Below, piece by piece: positions 56,297 to 64,000 of a DNA stretch of 64,000 nucleotides. The stretch covers positions 1 through 64,000 of the forward strand of contig CAMYOG010000058.1 of assembly GCA_947259925.1 (NCBI GenBank), read 5' to 3'. This DNA is from Thermoanaerobaculia bacterium. Its GTDB lineage: Bacteria; Acidobacteriota; Thermoanaerobaculia; Multivoradales; JAHEKO01. The position numbers and the translations under genes were made by a program. The notes below the pieces were generated by a model. That model ran no database searches, had not been told where the DNA came from, and worked only from the letters and a program-made list of their open reading frames with translations. Position 1 is the stretch's first letter, and every line of letters starts with the position of its first letter.

Positions 56297-56542
56297 CTAG
56301 GAATTCGCTGAAAGGCCGACCTCCTCCAGATGCCGCGCGATCAACATCTTGATGAGGGACTGCCGGGGCACTCCCAGCCTCGAGGCCTCGCGATCGAGGG
56401 ACTCGATCATCCAGGTGGGGAAATCGACGTTGACCCGTCGTTGCTCGTGACCGGGACGCCGGGCCTTCGACAGGTCGAGATACCTGGTGATGTCCTCACC
56501 CGCGTCGAACTTCCTGTCGAGCTCTCTCGCCTTAGCCTTCAT
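56297..56542 (-). CDS. brnA: BrnA-like/RHH antitoxin
   Basis: ARRPGHEQRRVNVDFPTWMIESLDREASRLGVPRQSLIKMLIARHL; overlaps brnT-like gene. Confidence 0.75.
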   Translation of the reverse strand: MKAKARELDRKFDAGEDITRYLDLSKARRPGHEQRRVNVDFPTWMIESLDREASRLGVPRQSLIKMLIARHLEEVGLSANS

Positions 56543-56792
56543 AGAATGCGACCTCCTCTTCGCGGGATCGACGAACCGAGATGATCCGGAGGCGGTCGTC
56601 GCGGTAGGTAACGATCGCGGACCAGTGCAGATCCTCGATCTTCCCGACGATCAGGATCCTCGGCTCGTCGCTGGTCCTGGCGGGGACCGCAATCAGGTCT
56701 GGATCGTTCCACAGTTTCTGCGCCTCTTCGAAATCGATCCCGTGTGTCTTGTGGTTCGAGCGGCTCTTGCGGGCGTCGAACTCGAACTCCAT
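56532..56792 (-). CDS. brnT: BrnT-like toxin
   Basis: MEFEFDARKSRSNHKTHGIDFEEAQKLWNDPDLI...DDRLRIISVRRSREEEVAFYEG. Confidence 0.88.
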   Translation of the reverse strand: MEFEFDARKSRSNHKTHGIDFEEAQKLWNDPDLIAVPARTSDEPRILIVGKIEDLHWSAIVTYRDDRLRIISVRRSREEEVAFYEG

Positions 56793-57091
56793 GGTATAGA
56801 ATTTATACCTCTGGGGTATCTGAGTCAAGACGTCAGCGACCGAAGGTAGGGTCCGCGGCGCAGCCCGACAGATAGACGAGCTCGCGGGCTACGGGACGTC
56901 GCGTTTGCTCAATCGGCTTCTCCGCGAACCGCGCGACCGACAGCGGCTTTGAGCCGCCAGCCTGTGCTTCAGGCGCGGATGGCGCGAAACCCGCGAAGAC
57001 TGTCGCGCCCGGCCAATGCTCCGGCCGATCTCCGAGCGTAGCGTTTCCTCAGCCGCAGGAAAGAGCCGTGAGCCCTGCGCGGAGGAACGTC

Positions 57092-57193
57092 ATGAAGAGA
57101 AGGCTGATCTACTGGCCGGAGTTCACGCTCCTGCTGCTCGTGCTGGCGATGACGGCGGTCTTACTGTCGACCCTCGTGGCCTGGAGGCCGTAG
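57092..57193 (+). CDS. 33-aa single-TM small protein
   Basis: MKRRLIYWPEFTLLLLVLAMTAVLLSTLVAWRP, preceded by GGAGGA. Confidence 0.5.
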   Translation: MKRRLIYWPEFTLLLLVLAMTAVLLSTLVAWRP

Positions 57194-57398
57194 ATGCTCG
57201 GCATCGACCGAATCGGGGGCTGCTTCAGCGATCGGCGATCGCTGGCTCAGATCGGGGGCTGGAGAGCCTACCTCCGCCAGATCGGCTGGAGTCTCAATTT
57301 CAACTTCGGTCGCGGCCCGATACCGCGTCCGGAGCCCTCCCGGGCTGGAGAAGTGGCGGTACGATCGCGCTATCGCGAGGCGGCCAGCCAACATCAGG

Positions 57399-58261
57399 CT
57401 AGAACGGAAAGCCGAAGTTGATCCGGTACGCGACCAGGTCGTCGCCGGTTCGATAGCTGAGTCCGATGCGAGGTAGCTTCACGCCCCAGATCCGTATCGG
57501 CGGATCGGTCCCGAAGCTGGTGCCGACCTCGTACTGGCTCTCGATCTCGATCGGCGGCTGACCGATCTGCTCGAAGACCAGGCTGGACACGAAGCGGCGG
57601 CCGACGAGGAAGACGCTGGCGTCGAGCGGACGTCCGGCGATATCCACGCCGAGCGGAAAGCGGAAGTCGACCCCCGCTTCGACGATTCCGAGCTCGTCGG
57701 TGGACCGGTTTCCGTCGATGCCCGATACGCCGTTCCGCTTGGCCCCGGCGCCGAAGCTGCAGGTGTAGCGTCCCCGTGGCCGTTCGAGAAGCGCCCGGAC
57801 GCCGGTGGAGTAGACGAGCACCCGGTCTCCGCCGGCCGAGATCTCCTTGCCGAAGCCCACCTCCGCAAAAGGCTTGAGGAGCCACGCTCGGCCGGCAGGG
57901 AATTGGAACTCCACTCCCGGCGTGACGACCACCGTTCGCAAGTTCGCGCGGAGTGCGTCGTCGCCGGCGATCACCGCTCGCAGATCGTGGAACCCGAACG
58001 ACACCGGAAAGGTCAGCTTGAGCCCCCAGGGGTGCTCGACGATCGAGCGGAGGGTGTAGGAGATGGGGATCCGGTAGGTCTGCACCGAGCGGCCGGAGAC
58101 GCTGAAGCTGCCGAGGCCGCTGTCGAGTACGTAGGCGTAGTTGATCAGCTCGTCCGGATCGATCTGCAGGGTGGACGAGGTCTGTGCCGAGAGCGCGCCG
58201 GACACCGTCGACGAGAGGAGCGCGAGTGCGAACAGGGCCCTGGCCCGGCCGCGACCCGCCC
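57399..58261 (-). CDS. Outer-membrane beta-barrel protein (start unresolved)
   Basis: ALFALALLSSTVSGALSAQ signal peptide, barrel to YRINFGFPF; no in-frame ATG/GTG/TTG close to the signal peptide. Confidence 0.65.
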
Positions 58262-58415
58262 GTATGGCCGCCGAGCGCCGGTTGGGCCCGTCGAGCCCGC
58301 TACCACGAGGCTCTGCACGAGGGCGATCGCCAGGAAGCTCATGGGTGGTGTCGAAGAGGAATGCGCGTGGCGCCTGAATGATCGTTTGTCGTCGACCTCC
58401 TCGCAGCGCTCGAAA

Positions 58416-58431
58416 GGCAATACGTGTGCCA
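58416..58431 (-). promoter_or_regulatory. Putative sigma-54 promoter TGGCACACGTATTGCC
   Basis: Canonical TGGCAC-N5-TTGC; 68 bp from UAS-like element. Confidence 0.68.
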
Positions 58432-58498
58432 AGCGGAGAGTCGAGTTTCAGCCGGCTCCTGGCAACCACGGTGCTCGAGCCCGGGGGGTCGAGACGGT

Positions 58499-58519
58499 AT
58501 TCCGTGACGACATCTCGTG
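58499..58519. promoter_or_regulatory. UAS-like element ATTCCGTG-ACGAC-ATCTCGTG
   Basis: Same half-site arrangement and N5 as 42012-42032. Confidence 0.5.
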
Positions 58520-58653
58520 GCCGCTCCCACAGCCGGCGCTGTTGACGGCGATGCAGCCGATGACCCCGTCGACCGCACGCGCCTCGCCTGGCTGCCGATG
58601 ATACGCGTCCGATGTCATTGCGAAACTCGAGCCTACGTAGTAGAGCTGGGTAG

Positions 58654-61600
58654 ATGAGCCGGTCATCCCGAAACCTCGGGCCAGCCCTGGCCTCGATACT
58701 GCTGGCATTCGGGAGCGCTTCCCGAGGGGCCGCCGAGCTGACCTTCGACCACGTCGTCATCGACCCGAGCAACCCGGCCAACCCCCACTGCAAGACGCTC
58801 GGAGACATCGACGGCGACGGGCAGGTCGACGCGATCGTCGCCAGCTCGTCGGACGGCGGGATGTTCTGGTACGAGTATCCGGACTGGACCAAGCACACGA
58901 TCCGGGCCTCGGGCTCGTGGACCACCGACATGCAGGTGGGCGACGTCGATGCCGACGGCGACCTGGACGTCGTGATTCCGGACTCGAGCGGCCTCCGGTG
59001 GTACGAGAACCCGCTTCCCGGCGGCGACCCCGCGGTCGACACCTGGACCGGGCACCTGATCGGCGCCGCCGGCGCCAACAACCACGACGTGGAGGTCGGC
59101 GATCTGGAGCCCGACGGCGACCTCGACGTGGTCACCCGGCGCAAGGGGGGAAACGGGACCTACTTCTGGCGGCAGGGGACCACGCCTACGGCCTGGACGC
59201 AGGTGACGATCTCGACCGAGAGCGGCGAGGGCGTCGGGCTGGGCGACATCGACGGCGACGGCGACCTCGACGTGGCCCAGAACGGGCAGTGGGTCGAGCA
59301 GGTGACGCCGACCAGCTGGACGGAGCACACGATCGATACCAACTGGCCCGACGACGTCGGCGTGCTGGTCGCGGACGTCGACGGCAACGGCACCGAGGAC
59401 GTCGTGCTGGGTCCGTCCGAGAGCTCCGGGCGCCTCTCCTGGTACGAGGCGATCGACCCAAAGGCCGGCCCGTGGATCGAGCACGCGATCGACGGCTCGG
59501 TCTCGTACCTGCACACCTTCAAAGCGGTCGACGTGGATCGGGACGGAGACCTCGATCTGGTCACGGCGGAGATGCACCAGTCGTCGAACCCGGACGAGGT
59601 GAGCGTCTACTTCAACAACGACAGCGGCACGAGCTGGACCCAGCAGGTGATCGCCGAGGGTGGCTCGCACAACGTGCGCGCCGGCGACATCGGCGGCGAC
59701 GGCGATATCGACGTCTTCGGCGCCAACTGGAACGACTCGGCACCCAACTCGGCGGTGGTCGAGATGTGGGTGAATCAGTCGTCTCCTCTCGACCTCGATC
59801 AATGGCAGCGGCACATCGTCGAGACCTCGCTGCCCTGGAACGCGGTCTTCGTCGAGGGCCGGGACCTGAACGGTGACGGCCTGCCGGACCTGGTCGTCGG
59901 CGGCTGGTGGTATCCGAACCCCGGCTCGCTCGGTGGCGTCTGGTCGCGTCAGACGATCGGCGCGCCGCTCCACAACATGGCCGCGGTTCACGACTTCGAT
60001 CGCGACGGCGACCTCGACGTCTTCGGCACCGACGGGCAGGTGGGCGGTGAGGATCTCTCCTGGGCCGAGAACGACGGCGCCGGCAGCTTCACCATTCGCG
60101 ACATCACGAACACCGCGACCAGCGGCGACTTCCTGCAGGGCGTCAGCGTCCGTCAGGTTCTGGCCGGCGGGCAGGAGGAGGTCGTGCTGTCATGGCACAA
60201 CGGCGGCAACGGCACGGCGCTCCTCGCCGTCCCCGACGATCCGACCACCACCGCCTGGCCGCTGAGCGTCGCCAGTGCGACGACCAACCAGGAGGAAGTT
60301 CCGGTCGGCGATCTCGACGGCGACGGCGACGCCGACATCCACCTGGGCACCTCGTGGCTACGGCAGGAGGCCGGCGGCACCTTCTCGGTGCAGAGCGGCA
60401 TCAGCCTCGGCGGCGGAGCGGTGCCGGACCGGGTCAAGCTCGCCGACCTGGATGGGGACGGCGACCTCGACGTCGTGATCGGGGTCGAGTTCGGCTCGGC
60501 GTTGGTCTGGGGAGAGAACGACGGGTCCGGGGGCGGCTGGACGAACCGCGCCATCGCTTCCGACTTCGATTACTTCAGCGTCGATGTCGGCGACGTCGAC
60601 CACGACGGCGATGTCGACGTCGTCGGCGGGGCACACCAGGGCAACGGCGAGGTCTCGCTCTATGCGAACGACGGGACCGGCCTCGGGTGGACGACCCAGG
60701 TGATCGACAGCGGCGACTCGACCCAGATCGATCATCACGACGGGACGGTGCTGGTCGACATGGACCTCGACGGCGATCTCGACCTCGTCTCGGTCGGCTG
60801 GACGATGCGTAGCCTGGTGATCTACGAGAACCTGGCGATCGACGACGGCGGTGGCGGCGGTGGCGATACGACTCCTCCGGTCATCACCTCGGTCCACGCT
60901 CTCGGCCAGGCGACGCGGGTGGTCGTCGACTTCAGCGAGCCGCTCAGTGCCGGCTCCGCGAACGCCCCACTCAACTACACGATCTCGGGCGGCGTGACGG
61001 TCTCGGCGGCCGCGCTTCACGCGAACCAGACGGCGGTGACGCTGACGACCTCGGCGCTAAGCGCGGGCACCGACTACACGCTTACGGTCGACAACGTCCT
61101 CGACCTGGCCGGCAATCCGATCGAGCCGGGATCGACGGCGAGCTTCGGTCTCGGCGCCGGCGATCCGGACCCGAGCCTGGTCGCCCACTGGCCCCTCGAC
61201 GCAGGGAGTGGCAGCGTGGCGGTCGACGCCTCGGGCAACGGCCACACCGGCTATCTGATGAACGGAGCCGGCTGGGCTTCCCCAGCGGCGTCGCTCGACG
61301 GCGTCGACGACCACATCGACGCCGGAACGTTCGACGTCTCGGGCAGCGCGCTCACCCTGGCGGCCTGGATCAACGCCGACGGCTTTTCGCACTGCAGCTC
61401 GCGCGACTGCCGGATCCTCTCGAAGGCGACCGGCACCGCCGAGGGCGATCACTACTTCATGCTCAGCACCATCGCCAGCGGTGCGGAGACCCGGCTCCGG
61501 TTCCGGCTGAAGACCGGCGGCGTGACCACGACCCTGATCGCCTCGAGCGGCGACCTGGCAGCCGGGCAGTGGCTGCTCGCCGCGGCGGTCTACGACGGCT

Positions 61601-62610
61601 CGGAGATGGAGCTCTTCCTGAACGGCCAATCGGTCGGCAGCACCGCGAAGAGCGGACTTCTGAGTCAGGACGGAACGGTGCCGGTCTGGATCGGCGGCAA
61701 CCCGACCGATCCGAACGCCAAGCCGTGGGACGGGCAGATCGACGACGTGAGGATCTACGACCGGGCGCTGACCGGCGCCGAGATCCGGGCGCTGCCGCCG
61801 GCCAGCGCCGAATCGATCTTCAGCGACGGCTTCGAATCGGGCGATGTCTCGAGCTGGACCGACAGCGAAGGCGTCGTGGACGTCCTCGGGGCGGCGGCGC
61901 GAACCGGCACCCGCGGAGCCCGCGCCCGGGCGACCACCAGCTGCTCGGCTCCGGACGTGGTGGTCATCGAGCCGCCGCCGCCGACCTTCCAGGGCACCGA
62001 AGAGGCATGCCGCGAGATCCAGGCCGGGGCGGTCGAGATCGTCGCCCCCGGCGCCACCCTGCGGGCGGGCGAGCTGATCTCGGTCGACAACGGCTTCACT
62101 GTCACCGCCGATCTGGTGCTCGAAGTGGACTCCGCACTGCTCCCCTTCGGCTGGATGAGGGACGACTCCCCGGCCGGCGAGACGAGCTACACGGCCGAGT
62201 TCCATCTCAACCTCGACAATCTGACGCTGAGCGCCGGTGATCGGCTGGAGCACCTAGTGGCGAGCTCGAGCGCCGGCGGGATGACGTTCCGCCTGGTCCT
62301 GCAGCCGGACGGTGGCGGTGGGGTCGAGGTGACCTTGGAGGCGCGGCTCGACGACGGAACGGTTGCGGCGTCGGCCGCCGGCCAAGAAGTGGACATGCCG
62401 GCCGGATGGCACACCGTGCGGCTCATCTGGCGGGCCGGAGCGGGGGACGGCTCCCTGGCCCTGTGGTTGGACGGTGTCGAGGCCGGAGCGCTCTCGAATC
62501 TGACCAACAGTCTCCACCGTGTGGACGGAGTCGACTGGGGCGTCGTCGCCGGCTCGCTCGACGGAGCGACCGGCACGATCGACCTCGACGCCTTCTCGTC
62601 CTGGCGCTAG
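58654..62610 (+). CDS. Large secreted FG-GAP/VCBS-repeat protein with Ig-like and LamG-type domains
   Basis: Repeated DxDGDGDLDV motifs, SALSAGTDYTLTVDNVLDLAGNPI, LVAHWPLDAGSGSVAVDASGNGHTGYL...IDDVRIYDRALTGAEI. Confidence 0.88.
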   Translation: MSRSSRNLGPALASILLAFGSASRGAAELTFDHVVIDPSNPANPHCKTLGDIDGDGQVDAIVASSSDGGMFWYEYPDWTKHTIRASGSWTTDMQVGDVDADGDLDVVIPDSSGLRWYENPLPGGDPAVDTWTGHLIGAAGANNHDVEVGDLEPDGDLDVVTRRKGGNGTYFWRQGTTPTAWTQVTISTESGEGVGLGDIDGDGDLDVAQNGQWVEQVTPTSWTEHTIDTNWPDDVGVLVADVDGNGTEDVVLGPSESSGRLSWYEAIDPKAGPWIEHAIDGSVSYLHTFKAVDVDRDGDLDLVTAEMHQSSNPDEVSVYFNNDSGTSWTQQVIAEGGSHNVRAGDIGGDGDIDVFGANWNDSAPNSAVVEMWVNQSSPLDLDQWQRHIVETSLPWNAVFVEGRDLNGDGLPDLVVGGWWYPNPGSLGGVWSRQTIGAPLHNMAAVHDFDRDGDLDVFGTDGQVGGEDLSWAENDGAGSFTIRDITNTATSGDFLQGVSVRQVLAGGQEEVVLSWHNGGNGTALLAVPDDPTTTAWPLSVASATTNQEEVPVGDLDGDGDADIHLGTSWLRQEAGGTFSVQSGISLGGGAVPDRVKLADLDGDGDLDVVIGVEFGSALVWGENDGSGGGWTNRAIASDFDYFSVDVGDVDHDGDVDVVGGAHQGNGEVSLYANDGTGLGWTTQVIDSGDSTQIDHHDGTVLVDMDLDGDLDLVSVGWTMRSLVIYENLAIDDGGGGGGDTTPPVITSVHALGQATRVVVDFSEPLSAGSANAPLNYTISGGVTVSAAALHANQTAVTLTTSALSAGTDYTLTVDNVLDLAGNPIEPGSTASFGLGAGDPDPSLVAHWPLDAGSGSVAVDASGNGHTGYLMNGAGWASPAASLDGVDDHIDAGTFDVSGSALTLAAWINADGFSHCSSRDCRILSKATGTAEGDHYFMLSTIASGAETRLRFRLKTGGVTTTLIASSGDLAAGQWLLAAAVYDGSEMELFLNGQSVGSTAKSGLLSQDGTVPVWIGGNPTDPNAKPWDGQIDDVRIYDRALTGAEIRALPPASAESIFSDGFESGDVSSWTDSEGVVDVLGAAARTGTRGARARATTSCSAPDVVVIEPPPPTFQGTEEACREIQAGAVEIVAPGATLRAGELISVDNGFTVTADLVLEVDSALLPFGWMRDDSPAGETSYTAEFHLNLDNLTLSAGDRLEHLVASSSAGGMTFRLVLQPDGGGGVEVTLEARLDDGTVAASAAGQEVDMPAGWHTVRLIWRAGAGDGSLALWLDGVEAGALSNLTNSLHRVDGVDWGVVAGSLDGATGTIDLDAFSSWR

Positions 62611-64000
62611 CGGGTGAGAAAGAACCGCTCGACCCGCTCCGCCGTCGGCGCCGGGGTGAGCAGCGAGCCGACGATCATGGCGACCAAGGACGCACCGAGC
62701 AGCGGTACGACCGGCATCAGCCCGGCGATCGTGTAGCCGGGGTTGCTGGATCCCTGGACGAAGAAGTAGGCCCAGAGCGCGCCCACGGTGAGCACCGAAG
62801 CGAACGCGCCGCCGGCGGTCGAGCGCTTCCAGAAGAGCGCCGCGAACGGCAGCGGCGTCAGCGCCGCGAAGCCGGAGAAGGACCAGACGCCGAGGCTGAA
62901 GATGCTGCGGTTGACGGCCAGCGAGATCAAGAAGGTGACCGCCAGCACGCCGGCGACGAAGAAGCGGCCGAGAAGCACCTGGCGGCGGTCGTCGATATGG
63001 CCGCTGTAGTGCCGGACGACGTCACGCGTGAACATGGTACTGATCGCCAGGGTCTGCGAATCGAGCGACGACATGATCGCGGCGAAGACCCCGGCCGCCA
63101 GCAGGCCGGCGAGGAGCTCCGGGGCGTGAATGCCGATCAGCTGCACCAGGATCGTGTTCGCCGCCGGTCCCTGCAGCCCGGAGAGCTGGACCGCACCGAT
63201 GACGCCCACCAGCACGCTCGGCACCCAGACGATGACCAGGCAGATCGGGTAGGCGACGATCGACAGCTTGAACGATTCCGTACGGTTGGCGGTGAGCCAG
63301 TGTGCGTAGATGTGCGGGAACATCCCCAGGCTCATCGGAATCGCGGTGTAGCTGAGCAGCTTGAGCGGGGATATGAGCTCTCCTCGGGCCAGCAGGTCGG
63401 GTCGGGCCTGGGCAACGCTCTCCAGAGCGCCGGCGAGGCCGCCCGAGCCGCGTAGGATGACCAGAAACGTCAATCCGCCCAGGATCATGAAGACGAGGGT
63501 CTGGAAGGTGTTCGCCCAGGCGGTGCCGCGCATGCCACCGACCGTGACGTAGGCCACGACCACCAGGCAGATCGCCAGGCTGCCCACCCATTCGGGCACC
63601 AGGCCGCCGCTGATCTGAGCGAGCGTGATGCCGCCGCCCTTGACCCCGATCAGCAAGTAGGGGATCAGCAGGGCTACCAGCACCAGGAAGAGGACGGTGC
63701 CGAGGGCGTTGGATCCCCAGCGGTCGCGGAAGTACTCGACCTGGGTCAGGTAGCCCAACCGTTTGCCGAGCGCCCAGATGCGCGTTCCGAGGAGGTAGAT
63801 CAGGACCGGCGAAACGATCGCGGTCGAGGACGCCATCAGGGCGAAGACGCCGATCCCCCGGTGATAGGCCTCGCCTGAGGCACCGAGCATCGAGAACGCG
63901 GTCATATTGGTGCCGAAGAGCGTCATCAGCAGGATGAACGGCCCGATCGTCCGGGTGGCGACGAAGTAGTCCTCGCCCGAGCCGCGGAAGAGCCGGTGGC
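62607..64000 (-). CDS. Sodium:solute symporter family (SLC5-type), N-terminus beyond window
   Basis: YFVATRTIGPFILLMTLFGTNMTAFSMLGASGEAYHRG...GILAQISGGLVPEWVG-type TM pattern; frame open to window edge. Confidence 0.85.
   Translation of the reverse strand, partial: HRLFRGSGEDYFVATRTIGPFILLMTLFGTNMTAFSMLGASGEAYHRGIGVFALMASSTAIVSPVLIYLLGTRIWALGKRLGYLTQVEYFRDRWGSNALGTVLFLVLVALLIPYLLIGVKGGGITLAQISGGLVPEWVGSLAICLVVVAYVTVGGMRGTAWANTFQTLVFMILGGLTFLVILRGSGGLAGALESVAQARPDLLARGELISPLKLLSYTAIPMSLGMFPHIYAHWLTANRTESFKLSIVAYPICLVIVWVPSVLVGVIGAVQLSGLQGPAANTILVQLIGIHAPELLAGLLAAGVFAAIMSSLDSQTLAISTMFTRDVVRHYSGHIDDRRQVLLGRFFVAGVLAVTFLISLAVNRSIFSLGVWSFSGFAALTPLPFAALFWKRSTAGGAFASVLTVGALWAYFFVQGSSNPGYTIAGLMPVVPLLGASLVAMIVGSLLTPAPTAERVERFFLTR

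Noticed and set aside
58588-58604. CTGGCTGCCGATGATAC as a plus-strand sigma-54 promoter for the FG-GAP gene
   Set aside because: No GC at the -12 position; spacing fails
58663-59991. 442-aa minus ORF
   Set aside because: Antisense to FG-GAP repeats; repeat-driven open frame
59000-60800. Regularly spaced repeats as a CRISPR-like array
   Set aside because: Repeats are in-frame codons of FG-GAP/VCBS motifs, without spacers or cas genes

Overview
This is a gene-dense, GC-rich bacterial chromosomal window with no rRNA, tRNA, CRISPR array or intact transposase that I could recognise. Lineage cannot be fixed from sequence alone; an Acidobacteriota-like organism is only a guess. Contents include SLC13, pLGIC-like, CDF, MscS, K+ channel, TMEM175-like and SLC1/SBP-fusion transport proteins; a cytochrome b / Rieske / multihaem cytochrome operon; many outer-membrane beta-barrel proteins and porins; two sulfatases; an AsmA-like giant; a TonB receptor; three toxin-antitoxin-like pairs; and a large FG-GAP/LamG protein. 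Two observations stand out. (1) A CMD/AhpD-like gene at 6202-6780 (-) is interrupted only by an in-frame TGA exactly at the second Cys of its CxxC motif (NDCAY-UGA-SAVRT). A bacterial-SECIS-like hairpin follows the UGA immediately, so this is a strong selenoprotein candidate. (2) There is a putative sigma-54 regulon. A membrane-embedded (about 7 TM + PAS) sigma-54 activator with an intact GAFTGA motif is encoded at 22048-24255 (-). A recurring ~21-bp element (ATCCCGTG-N5-ATTTCGTG and rearranged variants) lies ~70-125 bp upstream of -24/-12-like promoters at six or more loci, several of them bidirectional. The promoters face OMPs, MscS and K+ channels, AsmA, and a sulfatase operon. The window also has several gene remnants and a tandem-duplication scar carrying a TA-like module. 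All motif calls were made by eye and need computational testing.
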